Assembly: GCF_004343775.1 (NCBI RefSeq)
Contig: NZ_PTXL01000001.1
Location: forward strand, 558,001 to 622,000
Reading direction: 5' to 3'
Length of the DNA: 64,000 nucleotides
Origin: Burkholderia sp. SRS-46
Lineage (GTDB): Bacteria > Pseudomonadota > Gammaproteobacteria > Burkholderiales > Burkholderiaceae
The first letter of the stretch is position 1; the number at the start of each line of letters is the position of its first letter. The notes beneath the pieces were generated by a model. That model worked only from the letters and a program-made list of their open reading frames with translations. It was not told the DNA's origin and made no database searches. Of this stretch, positions 17,884 to 26,876 are shown piece by piece. Made by a program: the position numbers and the translations under genes.

Positions 17884-18558
17884 ATGACAGTGCCTATTGA
17901 GCAGCGCAGCGGCAGGAAACGGCGCACATCGAGCGCAGCACCCGCAAGCAACGGTACCGACGGCCTGCGCGCCCAAGGCTTGCGCACGCGAAACACCATC
18001 GTTCAGGTGGCCGAGAAGCTCCTGCTCGACGGCGGCACGCTGGAATTCTCGCAGCGCGCGGTCGCCGTTGCCGCGGGGATCAGCGTCAGCAACCTCCAGT
18101 ACTATTTTCCGACGCGATCGGCCGTATTGCGGGCGGTCATTGCGCCGGTCATCGAATCGTATCTGAACGAGCTGAAGCAGGCGATCGACAACGACACGTC
18201 GCCCCATGCGACGCTGGATGCGCTCATGAAGCGCTCGCTTCGTGATGCGAAAGATATCAAGTACACGACGCTGTTCCGCCACTTCCTGTCGTTTGCGGCG
18301 ACCGATCTCGAGTGCGCCAAGCTGTACGAGGAATGGTACGACACGCTGTCGCGCGATCTCGCCAAGCTGATCCGCGCCGTCAATCCGGCATGCAGCGTGG
18401 CCGAAAGCCGGCAAATCGCGTCGCTGCTCATTGCGCTGGCCGACGGGCTGGCGCTGCAATACGGCACGGGGCGCGACGTGCAGCCGCCCGAGGCGCGCTA
18501 CCTGGAGACCGTTCATTACCTCGTGTACGGAAAGCCGCCGAGCGCCAAGCGCAAATAG
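17884..18558 (+). CDS. TetR family transcriptional regulator
   Basis: A 224-residue regulator. After a basic N-terminal tail, the TetR helix-turn-helix runs from RNTIVQVAEKLLLDGG through AVAVAAGISVSNLQYYFP. The remainder is the ligand-binding region. It sits between operons B and C, and control element copy 3 starts 30 bases after its stop, so it is a prime candidate to bind the palindrome shared by operons A, B and C. It has its own likely promoter upstream. The inducing ligand may be a CoA thioester, as for many TetR proteins of fatty-acid catabolism, but that is inference. Confidence 0.88.
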   Translation: MTVPIEQRSGRKRRTSSAAPASNGTDGLRAQGLRTRNTIVQVAEKLLLDGGTLEFSQRAVAVAAGISVSNLQYYFPTRSAVLRAVIAPVIESYLNELKQAIDNDTSPHATLDALMKRSLRDAKDIKYTTLFRHFLSFAATDLECAKLYEEWYDTLSRDLAKLIRAVNPACSVAESRQIASLLIALADGLALQYGTGRDVQPPEARYLETVHYLVYGKPPSAKRK

Positions 18559-18588
18559 CGATCGATCGCGTTGGCGGAATCCGGAAGA

Positions 18589-18607
18589 GACAGGGGAATA
18601 CCCTGTC
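18589..18607 (+). promoter_or_regulatory. Control element copy 3, proximal hairpin/dyad
   Basis: GACAGGG-GAATA-CCCTGTC has a perfect 7-bp stem and 5-base loop followed by eight T residues, so it likely ends transcription of the TetR gene. It lies 21 bases before the palindrome at 18629, the same spacing as in copy 2. Confidence 0.62.
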
Positions 18608-18626
18608 TTTTTTTTCATTCCGGTGT

Positions 18627-18639
18627 TTGTCATCATGAC
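18627..18639 (+). promoter_or_regulatory. Control element copy 3, GTCAT-C-ATGAC palindrome and possible -35
   Basis: GTCATCATGAC (18629-18639) overlaps TTGTCA (18627-18632) and is followed by CTATGTTTGGTAGTAAATAC, matching copies 1 and 2. It is about 90 bases before the first acyl-CoA dehydrogenase of operon C. Confidence 0.55.
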
Positions 18640-18727
18640 CTATGTTTGGTAGTAAATACTAGTAAATGGATGGCCGGGTGCATCCGCAATCCGGTCGGCA
18701 TGCTTCCAGGAAAGGAGGAGAACCGAA

Positions 18728-20017
18728 ATGATTCGTCTGCATAAGTCCGCGGCATTGCCGCTGGTCGGGTTGACCGGTTTCGAGACGCCATTGACCGAAG
18801 AGGAGACCGCGATCCAGGGCGCCGTGCATCGCTTCGCGCGCGACGTGCTGCGGCCGGTCGGCAAGGAGCTGGACCGGATGTCGCCCGAGGAGGTGATCGC
18901 GCCCGGGTCGCCGTACTGGGCCGCGATGATGGAGAGTGCGAAGCTCGGGCTCGATCCGCAGTTGATCGCGCAGTTCCCGCCCGAGGTGGCGGTGCGCATC
19001 GAATCGCTGATCGGCGAGGAACTCGGCTGGGGCGATTCGGGCCTCGCCGTGTCGATCGGCGCCGCGACCATGCCGCTGATGATGGCGCAGTCGATCGGCA
19101 ACCCGGAGCTGATCGAGATGTGCGCCGGCAAGGTGGGCTGCTGGATGAACACGCAGCCCGATCGCGGGTCGGACGCCGCGATCCTGTATCGCCAGGAACT
19201 CGGCGCGAACGGCAAGCAGCCGGTGGGCAACGTCACCGCGAAAGTCGGCGCCGACGAGATCGTGATCAACGGCCAGAGCTCGGCGTGGGTGTCGAACGGC
19301 TCGGTCGCGCAGGTCGCGCTCGCCTACATGGCGGCGGACTACGGCGACGGCTTCTACGGCGGCGGCGAACAGGGCGCGTTTACCAACGGCATCGGCGTGA
19401 TCATTCCGCTCGACCTGCCGGGCGTCTCGCGCGGCAAGCCGCTCGACAAGATCGGCCAGCGCGCGCTGCCGCAGGGCGAGATCTACTTCGACAACGTGAA
19501 GGTGCCGAAGCGTTTCGCGATCGCGCTGAAGGACGACTACCTCGGCAACCTGGCGTCGACCTGGTCGTTCGCCGGCACGCATATGTGCCAGGTATTCGTC
19601 GGCGCGGCGCGCGCCGCGTTCGAGCTCGCGCTCGGGTATTGCCACGAGCGCAAGCAGGGCGGCGCGCTGCTGATCGACCACCAGATGACGCAACTGCGCG
19701 TGGGCGAGATGCTGCGCCGGCTCGAGATGGCGCGCGCGATCGCCCGCCGCAGCCTCGCGTACTCGCGGATGTCGCCGCAGAGCCACCCGTATGCGACCGC
19801 GCAGGCGAAGGTCAGCGTGACGGAAGAGGCGATGAAGGTCACGCACGAGGCGTTCCAGCTGTTCGGCGGCAACGGCACCACGCGCGAATTCCCGATCGAG
19901 AAGCTGTTCCGCGACGTGCGTTCGGCGTTGATCGAGGACGGCGAGAACTACGTGCTCACGTCGCGCCTCGGCGTGCTGGCAGGGAAGCTCTATCAGGAAG
20001 GCTGGGCGCGGGGCTGA
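18728..20017 (+). CDS. Acyl-CoA dehydrogenase (first of two)
   Basis: A 429-residue flavoprotein that desaturates an acyl-CoA, passing electrons to ETF encoded immediately downstream. The family signature is clear near the C-terminus: AFQLFGGNGTTREFPIEKLFRD. The middle domain has the expected NTQPDRGSDAA and WVSNGSVAQVALAY strands. GGAGGAG precedes the ATG. It leads operon C behind control element copy 3. Length and layout fit a medium-chain or branched acyl-CoA dehydrogenase. Substrate preference cannot be read from the sequence. Confidence 0.9.
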   Translation: MIRLHKSAALPLVGLTGFETPLTEEETAIQGAVHRFARDVLRPVGKELDRMSPEEVIAPGSPYWAAMMESAKLGLDPQLIAQFPPEVAVRIESLIGEELGWGDSGLAVSIGAATMPLMMAQSIGNPELIEMCAGKVGCWMNTQPDRGSDAAILYRQELGANGKQPVGNVTAKVGADEIVINGQSSAWVSNGSVAQVALAYMAADYGDGFYGGGEQGAFTNGIGVIIPLDLPGVSRGKPLDKIGQRALPQGEIYFDNVKVPKRFAIALKDDYLGNLASTWSFAGTHMCQVFVGAARAAFELALGYCHERKQGGALLIDHQMTQLRVGEMLRRLEMARAIARRSLAYSRMSPQSHPYATAQAKVSVTEEAMKVTHEAFQLFGGNGTTREFPIEKLFRDVRSALIEDGENYVLTSRLGVLAGKLYQEGWARG

Positions 20018-20136
20018 CGGCGCGCGGCGGCGGCAAGGCGCACCGGCCCGACGTGAAGCCGGTGCGCCTGCCCGTCGTCGGCCCGGGTTGATGGATGCGA
20101 TGGCTGAGCGTCGCGGGAATCGAATCAGGAGAAGCA

Positions 20137-20886
20137 ATGAAAGTGCTGGTAGCGGTGAAGCGCGTCGCGGATGCGAATGTGAAGGTGCGCGTGAAGGCCG
20201 ATGGATCGGGCGTCGATCTGGCGAACATCAAGATGAGCGTCAATCCGTTCGATGAAATCGCCGTTGAAGAAGCCGTGCGCCTGAGGGAAGCGGGCGTGGC
20301 GACCGAAGTGGTGGCGGTGTCGGTGGGCGTCGCGCAAGCGCAGGAAACGCTGCGTACGGCGCTGGCGATCGGTGCGGATCGCGCGATCCTCGTCGAGTCG
20401 AACGACGGCGTCGAGCCGCTCGGCGTCGCGAAGATCCTGAAGGCGCTGGTCGACAAGGAGCAGCCGCAGTTGGTGATCCTCGGCAAGCAGGCGATCGACG
20501 ACGATTCGAACCAGACCGGCCAGATGCTGGCTGCGCTGGCCGGCCTGCCGCAGGCGACGTTCGCGTCGAAGGTGACGGTGGCCGACGGCAAGGCGACGGT
20601 CGCACGCGAGGTCGACGGCGGCGCGGAAACGCTGTCGCTGACGCTGCCGGCGGTGATCACCACCGACCTGCGCCTGAACGAGCCGCGCTACGTGACGCTG
20701 CCGAACATCATGAAGGCGAAGAAGAAGCCGCTGGAAACCGTGAAGCCGGAAGACCTGGGCGTGGACGTCGCGCCGCGCCTGAAGACGCTGAAGGTGGCGG
20801 AGCCGCCGAAGCGCGCGGCCGGCGTGAAGGTGCCGGACGTGAAGACGCTGGTCGAGAAGCTGAAGACCGAAGCCAAGGTGCTGTAA
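20137..20886 (+). CDS. etfB: Electron transfer flavoprotein subunit beta
   Basis: A 249-residue ETF beta subunit, exactly the usual family length. It begins [19 protein letters not shown] and contains the beta-subunit signature [20 protein letters not shown] and the C-terminal [17 protein letters not shown] carries electrons from acyl-CoA dehydrogenases to the membrane quinone pool through ETF-QO. The ATG has AGGAGAAGC upstream. It is followed by etfA after 15 bases. This is probably a cluster-dedicated ETF copy; whether the genome has another set cannot be seen. Confidence 0.96.
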   Translation: MKVLVAVKRVADANVKVRVKADGSGVDLANIKMSVNPFDEIAVEEAVRLREAGVATEVVAVSVGVAQAQETLRTALAIGADRAILVESNDGVEPLGVAKILKALVDKEQPQLVILGKQAIDDDSNQTGQMLAALAGLPQATFASKVTVADGKATVAREVDGGAETLSLTLPAVITTDLRLNEPRYVTLPNIMKAKKKPLETVKPEDLGVDVAPRLKTLKVAEPPKRAAGVKVPDVKTLVEKLKTEAKVL

Positions 20887-20901
20887 GGGGAGCGGAAAGA
20901 C

Positions 20902-21834
20902 ATGACGATTCTGGTGATTGCAGAACACGACAACGCGTCGATCAAGGCGGCAACGCTGAACACCGTGGCAGCGGCTGCGAAGATCGGTGGCGACATCCAT
21001 GTGCTGGTTGCAGGCCACAACGCGCAGGGCGCGGCCGATGCGGCAGCGAAGATCGCGGGCGTTGCGAAGGTGTTGCTGGCCGACGCGCCGCAACTGGCCG
21101 CCGGCCTGGCGGAAAACGTCGAAGCGACGGCGCTGAACATCGCGAAGGATTACTCGCACATCCTCGCGCCGGCGACGGCCTACGGCAAGAACATCGCGCC
21201 GCGCATCGCTGCGAAGCTGGACGTCGCGCAGATCTCGGACATCACGGCGGTCGATTCGGCCGACACGTTCGAGCGCCCGATCTACGCGGGCAACGCGATT
21301 GCCACGGTGCAATCGAGCGACCCGATCAAGGTGATCACGGTGCGTGCAACGGGCTTCGACCCGGTGGCAGCGGAAGGCGGCAGCGCAGCGGTCGAGAAGA
21401 TCGACGCAGCGGCGGATGCGGGCAAGTCGCAATTCGTGAGCCGCGAAGTGACGAAGCTGGACCGTCCGGAACTCACCAGCGCGAGCATCATCGTGTCGGG
21501 TGGCCGGGGCCTGGGCAGCGGCGAGAACTACACGAAGGTGCTGGAGCCGCTGGCGGACAAGCTGCAAGCGGCACTCGGCGCATCGCGCGCGGCGGTGGAC
21601 GCGGGCTACGTGCCGAACGACTATCAAGTCGGCCAGACCGGCAAGATCGTCGCGCCGCAGCTGTACATCGCGGTGGGCATCTCGGGTGCGATCCAGCACC
21701 TGGCCGGCATGAAGGATTCGAAGGTGATCGTCGCGATCAACAAGGATCCGGAAGCGCCGATCTTCAGCGTGGCCGACTACGGCCTCGTCGGCGACCTGTT
21801 CACGCTCGTGCCGGAACTGGCCGCGGCACTCTGA
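20902..21834 (+). CDS. etfA: Electron transfer flavoprotein subunit alpha
   Basis: A 310-residue ETF alpha subunit that binds FAD and the dehydrogenase partner. Visible landmarks are [18 protein letters not shown] at the N-terminus, [15 protein letters not shown], the FAD-binding [20 protein letters not shown], and [20 protein letters not shown]. It is 15 bases after etfB and closes the ETF pair. A strong GC-rich hairpin follows its stop, so part of the transcription may end here. Confidence 0.96.
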   Translation: MTILVIAEHDNASIKAATLNTVAAAAKIGGDIHVLVAGHNAQGAADAAAKIAGVAKVLLADAPQLAAGLAENVEATALNIAKDYSHILAPATAYGKNIAPRIAAKLDVAQISDITAVDSADTFERPIYAGNAIATVQSSDPIKVITVRATGFDPVAAEGGSAAVEKIDAAADAGKSQFVSREVTKLDRPELTSASIIVSGGRGLGSGENYTKVLEPLADKLQAALGASRAAVDAGYVPNDYQVGQTGKIVAPQLYIAVGISGAIQHLAGMKDSKVIVAINKDPEAPIFSVADYGLVGDLFTLVPELAAAL

Positions 21835-21854
21835 CCGCAACCCCCCGGCATCAC

Positions 21855-21876
21855 GCGGCCCGGCGCACCGGGCCGC
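21855..21876 (+). terminator. GC-rich hairpin after etfA
   Basis: GCGGCCCGG-CGCA-CCGGGCCGC forms a perfect 9-bp stem 20 bases after the etfA stop. No T run follows, so it could be a weak or Rho-assisted terminator or an mRNA-stabilising hairpin. The AT-rich stretch just after it (about 21890-21940) may hold a promoter for the next genes. Confidence 0.5.
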
Positions 21877-21984
21877 CCTGACGAATCGGAATTCACAAAG
21901 TAAATACCAGTCGATTCATCAAATAAATTTCAAAAATGGCATCGCGCTCGCTATGCTGGATCCATCTGATTTCGCGAGCATGCG

Positions 21985-22659
21985 ATGGCTGAACTCTATC
22001 TGGTACGGCACGGGCAGGCGTCGTTCGGCACCGACGACTACGATCGGCTCTCGGAACGCGGCGAGCAGCAGAGCGTCTGGCTCGGCGAATACTTCGCGCG
22101 GCAGGGCATCGCATTCGACCGCGTGACGTGCGGCACGCAGCACCGGCATGCGCAGACGGTCGACGCGATCCTGCGCGGCATGGGCCGGGACGACGTGCGC
22201 TACGACCGCCACCCGGGCCTGAACGAATACGACTTCCACGGGCTCTTTGCCGCCGCCGCCGATGCGTTTCCGGACATCGCGCGGCTCGCGGCCGGCACGA
22301 TGAAGGAGCACTTCCGCGCGCTCCGGCAGGTGCTGCAGCTCTGGTCGGAGGACCGGCTGGGCGGCGCGGTGCCCGAGACCTGGGCGCAGTTCCAGCAGCG
22401 CGTCGCCGACGCGCGCGCCGCGCTCCGGCAGGGCGGCGCGCAGCGCGTGCTGGTGGTGAGCTCGGGCGGCCCGATTGCCGTCACCACGCAGCAGGTGCTG
22501 GCGGCGCCAGCGTCGAGCGCGATCGCGCTGAACCTGCAGATCCGCAACAGCAGCATTTCGCAGTATTTCTTCAACGCCGATGCGTTCCACCTGGCGTCGT
22601 TCAATGGCATCCCGCATCTCGAGGATCCGGAGCGGCACGCATACCGAACCTACGGCTGA
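21985..22659 (+). CDS. Histidine phosphatase superfamily protein
   Basis: A 224-residue phosphatase or phosphomutase-like protein. The catalytic motif is LVRHG at residues 7-10, with H9 as the phospho-acceptor; a second conserved region is VVSSGGPIAV near residue 160. Members remove phosphate from sugars, lipids or CoA-linked intermediates. It lies 19 bases before a kinase of the ACAD10/11 type, so the two may act on the same phosphorylated intermediate, the phosphatase perhaps preventing build-up of dead-end phospho-compounds. That coupling is inference. Confidence 0.85.
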   Translation: MAELYLVRHGQASFGTDDYDRLSERGEQQSVWLGEYFARQGIAFDRVTCGTQHRHAQTVDAILRGMGRDDVRYDRHPGLNEYDFHGLFAAAADAFPDIARLAAGTMKEHFRALRQVLQLWSEDRLGGAVPETWAQFQQRVADARAALRQGGAQRVLVVSSGGPIAVTTQQVLAAPASSAIALNLQIRNSSISQYFFNADAFHLASFNGIPHLEDPERHAYRTYG

Positions 22660-22678
22660 CCCACGACCGATCGCGACG

Positions 22679-23710
22679 ATGACGAACACCACCCAGCAAC
22701 TCGATATCGCCAGGCTGACCCGCTATCTGGAAGACCACGTGCCCGGTTTCGAAGGGCCGGTCGACGCGGAAAAATTCGCCGGCGGCCAGTCGAATCCGAC
22801 CTTCCTGCTGCATGCGCGCAGCGGCCGCTACGTGCTGCGCCGGCAGCCGCCGGGCGAACTGCTGAAGTCCGCGCACGCGGTGGACCGCGAGTTCCGGGTG
22901 CTGACCGCGCTGTCGGGCAGCGCGGTGCCGGTCGCCCACCCGTATCACCTGTGCGAAGACCGCGACGTGATCGGCAGCATGTTCTACGTGATGAGCTTCG
23001 AGGACGGCCGCATCTTCTGGAATCCCGCGCTACCGGAACTGCCGAAGGCGGATCGCGCGACCTGCCACGATGCGGTGCTGCAGACGATGGCCGCGCTGCA
23101 CGACGTCGACGTCGACGCGGTGGGCCTCGGCGATTTCGGCCGGCCCGGCAACTATTTCGAGCGGCAGATCGGCGTGTGGACGAAGCAGTACCGCGCGGCC
23201 GAAACCGAGCGGCTGGAGGCGATGGAAACGCTGATCGACTGGCTGCCGAAAGCGTGCCCGCCCGATACGGGCCGGCCCTCGCTCGTGCACGGCGACTTTC
23301 GGCTCGACAACCTGATGTTCGAGCATGACAGCTTTCGCGTGAAGGCCGTGCTCGACTGGGAACTGTCGACGCTCGGCAACCCGCTCGCCGATCTCGCGTA
23401 TTTCTGCATGTGCCTGCGGCTGCCGTCCGACGGCCACGTGCCGGGGCTCGCGGGCCAGGATCGCGCGGCGCTCGGCGTGCCGGACGAAGCGCAGATCGTC
23501 GCGCGCTATTGCGAACTGCGCGGGATCGAACCGATCCGCGACTGGCATTTCTATCTCGCGTTCAGCTTCTTCCGGCTTGCCGCGATCGCGCAGGGCGTGA
23601 AGGCGCGCGCGCTGCAGGGCAACGCATCGAACACGGCGGCGCTGCGCGTCGGCAACATGGCGGGCCCGCTCGCCCAAGAGGCCGTGCGCGTGATCGACGC
23701 GCACCGCTGA
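22679..23710 (+). CDS. Phosphotransferase (APH fold), ACAD10/11 kinase-domain-like
   Basis: A 343-residue small-molecule kinase of the aminoglycoside-phosphotransferase fold. The segments FAGGQSNPTFLL and LRRQPPGELLKSAHAVDREF closely follow the pattern of the kinase domain of ACAD10/ACAD11. The Brenner motif HGDFRLDN (about residues 204-211) and the metal-binding LDWELSTLGNPLADLAY are intact. ACAD10/11 kinases and bacterial LvaA phosphorylate 4-hydroxyacyl-CoAs so that an acyl-CoA dehydrogenase can eliminate phosphate. Here SDR and ACAD genes follow directly, so the same route is likely. It is not expected to be an antibiotic-resistance gene. Confidence 0.87.
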   Translation: MTNTTQQLDIARLTRYLEDHVPGFEGPVDAEKFAGGQSNPTFLLHARSGRYVLRRQPPGELLKSAHAVDREFRVLTALSGSAVPVAHPYHLCEDRDVIGSMFYVMSFEDGRIFWNPALPELPKADRATCHDAVLQTMAALHDVDVDAVGLGDFGRPGNYFERQIGVWTKQYRAAETERLEAMETLIDWLPKACPPDTGRPSLVHGDFRLDNLMFEHDSFRVKAVLDWELSTLGNPLADLAYFCMCLRLPSDGHVPGLAGQDRAALGVPDEAQIVARYCELRGIEPIRDWHFYLAFSFFRLAAIAQGVKARALQGNASNTAALRVGNMAGPLAQEAVRVIDAHR

Positions 23711-23757
23711 AGCGGCGCGGCAGCCCACGCCGACAACATTCATTGGAGGAGCAAAGC

Positions 23758-24522
23758 ATGGCAACGAATCTGTTTGACCTGACGGGGAAGATTGCACTCG
23801 TGACCGGCGCGAGCCGTGGCATCGGCGAGGAAATCGCGAAGCTGCTGGCGGAGCAGGGCGCGCACGTGATCGTGTCGAGCCGCAAGATCGGCGACTGCCA
23901 GGCGGTGGCCGACGAGATCGTCGCGGCGGGCGGCAAGGCCGAGGCGCTGGCCTGCCACGTCGGGCGCATGGAGGACATCGCGGCCGCGTTCGAGCACATC
24001 CGCGGCAAGCACGGGCGCCTCGACATCCTCGTCAACAACGCGGCCGCGAACCCGTATTTCGGCCATATCCTCGATACCGATCTGCAGGCGTACGACAAGA
24101 CGGTCGAAGTGAACATCCGCGGCTACTTCTTCATGTCGGTCGAGGCCGGCAAGCTGATGAAGGCGCACGGCGGCGGTGCGATCGTCAACACGGCGTCGGT
24201 GAATGCGCTGCAGCCGGGCGACCGGCAGGGCATCTACTCGATCACGAAGGCCGCGGTCGTCAACATGACGCGCGCGTTCGCGAAGGAGTGCGGGCCGTTC
24301 GGCATTCGCGTGAACGCGCTGCTGCCGGGCCTCACGAAGACCAAGTTCGCGGGCGCGCTGTTCGAGGACGAGGAGATCTACGCAAGCTGGAAGGCGAAGA
24401 TCCCGCTGCGCCGTCACGCGGAGCCGCGCGAAATGGCCGGCACGGTGCTCTATCTCGTGTCGGACGCGTCGAGCTACACCAACGGCGAATGCATCGTCGT
24501 CGACGGCGGCCTGACGATCTGA
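23758..24522 (+). CDS. Short-chain dehydrogenase/reductase (SDR)
   Basis: A 254-residue classical SDR oxidoreductase. The cofactor motif is TGASRGIG (residues 16-23), NNAAAN follows at about 93-98, and the catalytic residues are S147, Y160 and K164 (YSITK). The C-terminal [15 protein letters not shown] is typical. GGAGGAG precedes the ATG. It is between the ACAD10/11-like kinase and the second acyl-CoA dehydrogenase; by analogy with LvaD or 3-hydroxyacyl-CoA dehydrogenases it could interconvert an oxo- and hydroxyacyl-CoA in this pathway. Confidence 0.9.
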   Translation: MATNLFDLTGKIALVTGASRGIGEEIAKLLAEQGAHVIVSSRKIGDCQAVADEIVAAGGKAEALACHVGRMEDIAAAFEHIRGKHGRLDILVNNAAANPYFGHILDTDLQAYDKTVEVNIRGYFFMSVEAGKLMKAHGGGAIVNTASVNALQPGDRQGIYSITKAAVVNMTRAFAKECGPFGIRVNALLPGLTKTKFAGALFEDEEIYASWKAKIPLRRHAEPREMAGTVLYLVSDASSYTNGECIVVDGGLTI

Positions 24523-24578
24523 TTCGACACGCGGCAGCCCGATCAACCGCTGTTGCATCCCATTCTAGGAAGAGTCAT

Positions 24579-25841
24579 ATGAACTTCGAATACTCGCCCA
24601 ACGTCAAGGACATGCAGGCACGCCTGCTGGCGTTCTTCGATCGCCACATCTACCCGAACGAGCGTCGCTTCGAGGAGGAGGTGGAAGCGAATCGCCGCGC
24701 GGGCAACGCATGGGTGCCGACCAGGGTGATCGAGGAACTGAAGCCGCTGGCGCGCGAAGCGGGCCTGTGGAACCTGTTCCTGCCGCGCTCGCCGCGTGCG
24801 CCGGAAGGCCTGTCGAATCTGGAATACGCGCCGCTCTGCGAGATCATGGGCCGCGTGTCCTGGGCCGCGGAAGTGTTCAACTGCTCCGCGCCGGATACCG
24901 GCAACATGGAGACGCTCGAGCGCTATGCGTCCGAGGCGCTGAAGGATCGCTGGCTCGAGCCGCTGCTGCGCGGCGAGATTCGTTCGGCGTTCCTGATGAC
25001 CGAGCCGGCCGTGGCGTCGTCGGATGCGACCAACATCGAATGCCGCATCGAGCGCCAGGGCGACGAGTACGTGATCAACGGCCGCAAGTGGTGGTCGTCG
25101 GGCGCCGGCGACCCGCGCTGCGCGGTGTACATCGTGATGGGCAAGACCGACCCGGATGCGGGCCGCCACGAGCAGCAGTCGATGATCGTGGTGCCGGCCG
25201 ACACGCCGGGCATCACCGTGCTGCGCCACCTGCCGGTGTTCGGTTACGACGACGCGCCGCACGGCCACATGGAAGTCGAGCTGAAGGACGTGCGCGTGCC
25301 GGCGTCGAACATCCTGCTCGGCGAGGGGCGCGGCTTCGAGATCGCGCAGGGCCGTCTCGGGCCGGGTCGCATCCATCACTGCATGCGCAGCATCGGCATC
25401 GCCGAGCGCGCGCTGGAACTGATGTGCCAGCGCCTGACCTCGCGTGTCGCGTTCGGCAAGCCGCTCGCGCAGCACAGCGTGTGGCACGAGCGCATCGCCG
25501 AAGCGCGCTGCATGATCGAGCAGGCGCGCCTGCTGACGCTGAAGGCCGCGTACATGATGGACACCGTCGGCAACAAGGTCGCGAAGGCCGAGATTGCGAT
25601 GATCAAGGTGGTCGCGCCGAACATCGCGTGCCAGATCATCGACTGGGCGATCCAGGCGCACGGCGGCGCCGGCGTGTCGAACGACTTCCCGCTGGCGGCG
25701 GCGTATGCGCACCAGCGCACGCTGCGCTTCGCCGACGGTCCGGACGAAGTGCACCGCGCGTCGCTGGCCAAGCTCGAGCTCGCGAAGCACCTGCATCGGC
25801 TCGCCGACGTGGCCGAAACGCCGGTCACGCGCGGCGCGTAA
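24579..25841 (+). CDS. Acyl-CoA dehydrogenase, ACAD10/11-like (second)
   Basis: A 420-residue acyl-CoA dehydrogenase. The C-terminal signature [20 protein letters not shown] and [20 protein letters not shown] match the dehydrogenase half of ACAD10/11 and bacterial relatives rather than the classical short-chain forms. Near the N-terminus, [14 protein letters not shown] is also typical. AGGAAGAG lies before the ATG. With the kinase at 22679 it forms a split version of the eukaryotic ACAD10/11 fusion, so it may act on a 4-phospho-acyl-CoA. It is the last structural gene of operon C. Confidence 0.9.
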   Translation: MNFEYSPNVKDMQARLLAFFDRHIYPNERRFEEEVEANRRAGNAWVPTRVIEELKPLAREAGLWNLFLPRSPRAPEGLSNLEYAPLCEIMGRVSWAAEVFNCSAPDTGNMETLERYASEALKDRWLEPLLRGEIRSAFLMTEPAVASSDATNIECRIERQGDEYVINGRKWWSSGAGDPRCAVYIVMGKTDPDAGRHEQQSMIVVPADTPGITVLRHLPVFGYDDAPHGHMEVELKDVRVPASNILLGEGRGFEIAQGRLGPGRIHHCMRSIGIAERALELMCQRLTSRVAFGKPLAQHSVWHERIAEARCMIEQARLLTLKAAYMMDTVGNKVAKAEIAMIKVVAPNIACQIIDWAIQAHGGAGVSNDFPLAAAYAHQRTLRFADGPDEVHRASLAKLELAKHLHRLADVAETPVTRGA

Positions 25842-25952
25842 CGCCGGCGGCGCGCCAGCGCGATGACGCGGAGCGACGACGCGAGCACCGCCTCCGCCCG
25901 CCATGGACATGCGGGCGGCGCGCGCCTTAAGATGCCGGCAAGGAGGCCGGCA

Positions 25953-26852
25953 ATGCGCTTATCGAAGATTGATCTGAATCTGTTCGTCGTATTCGAGGCG
26001 ATCTACAACAAGCGCAACCTGACGCGCGCGGCGGAACTGCTGAGCATCACGCAGCCGGCCGTCAGCAACGCGCTCGCGCGGCTGCGCAAGACGCTGAACG
26101 ATCCGCTGTTCGTGAGCACGCCGGCGGGGATGGTGCCGACGCCGATGGCGGAGAACATCGTCGGCCGGGTGCGCGAGGCGTTGCAATTGCTCGACGCCAG
26201 CGCGCACGAAGGGGACGTGTTCGATCCGGCGTCGTCCGAGCGCGTGTTCCGGCTGAGCATGAGCGACCTGACCGAGGCGCTGCTGATGCCGGCGCTCGGC
26301 GAACTGTTGCAGCAGCATGCGCCGCACATGCAGGTGCGCAGCTACTACATGGACCGCCGCGAGCTGCCGACCGCGCTGGCGAACGGCTCCGTCGACATCG
26401 CGATCGATTCGGCGCTGATCGGCGATCCGAACCTGCACCAGGCGCTGCTCGTGCGCGACCGCTACGCCTGCATGATCCGTCGCGATCATCCGTTCCAGGG
26501 CGACGTGCTGACGCTCGACGACTATCTTGCGATGGGGCATATCCACGTGTCGAGCCGCCGCAAGGGCAGCGGCCACGTCGATGCGGAGCTGGCGCGCCTC
26601 GGGCAGCGCCGGAACATCCAGATGCGGGTCCAGCACTACATGGTCGCGCCGCTGATCGCGATGCGCGGCGATCTCGCGCTGACCGCGCCGGTCAGGCTGC
26701 TGCGCAGCTACCCGGCGCGCGTGCTCGAACTGCCGTTCGAATTGCCGGATCTCGAATACTGCTGCTACTGGCATCGCAGCGCCGATCGCGACCAGGCCAA
26801 CCAGTGGTTGCGCGAGCAACTGATGCAACTGATGCGCGACCTGGTCGCCTGA
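25953..26852 (+). CDS. LysR family transcriptional regulator
   Basis: A 299-residue regulator. The N-terminal winged helix runs MRLSKIDLNLFVVFEAIY then LTRAAELLSITQPAVSNALARL, the standard LysR form close to the NodD/LinR-like branch. The effector domain follows. AGGAGG lies 6 bases before the ATG at 25953, which decides the start over the in-frame ATGs at 25863 and 25932. It lies at the end of operon C in the same direction, so it may be co-transcribed and control the cluster. No obvious LysR box was identified. Confidence 0.9.
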   Translation: MRLSKIDLNLFVVFEAIYNKRNLTRAAELLSITQPAVSNALARLRKTLNDPLFVSTPAGMVPTPMAENIVGRVREALQLLDASAHEGDVFDPASSERVFRLSMSDLTEALLMPALGELLQQHAPHMQVRSYYMDRRELPTALANGSVDIAIDSALIGDPNLHQALLVRDRYACMIRRDHPFQGDVLTLDDYLAMGHIHVSSRRKGSGHVDAELARLGQRRNIQMRVQHYMVAPLIAMRGDLALTAPVRLLRSYPARVLELPFELPDLEYCCYWHRSADRDQANQWLREQLMQLMRDLVA

Positions 26853-26876
26853 ATCGCCGGTGCGGTTGCGCGAGCG

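Noticed and set aside
22679-23710. Aminoglycoside-resistance phosphotransferase
   Set aside because: The fold is right, but the ACAD10/11-like signature and catabolic context argue against antibiotic resistance.
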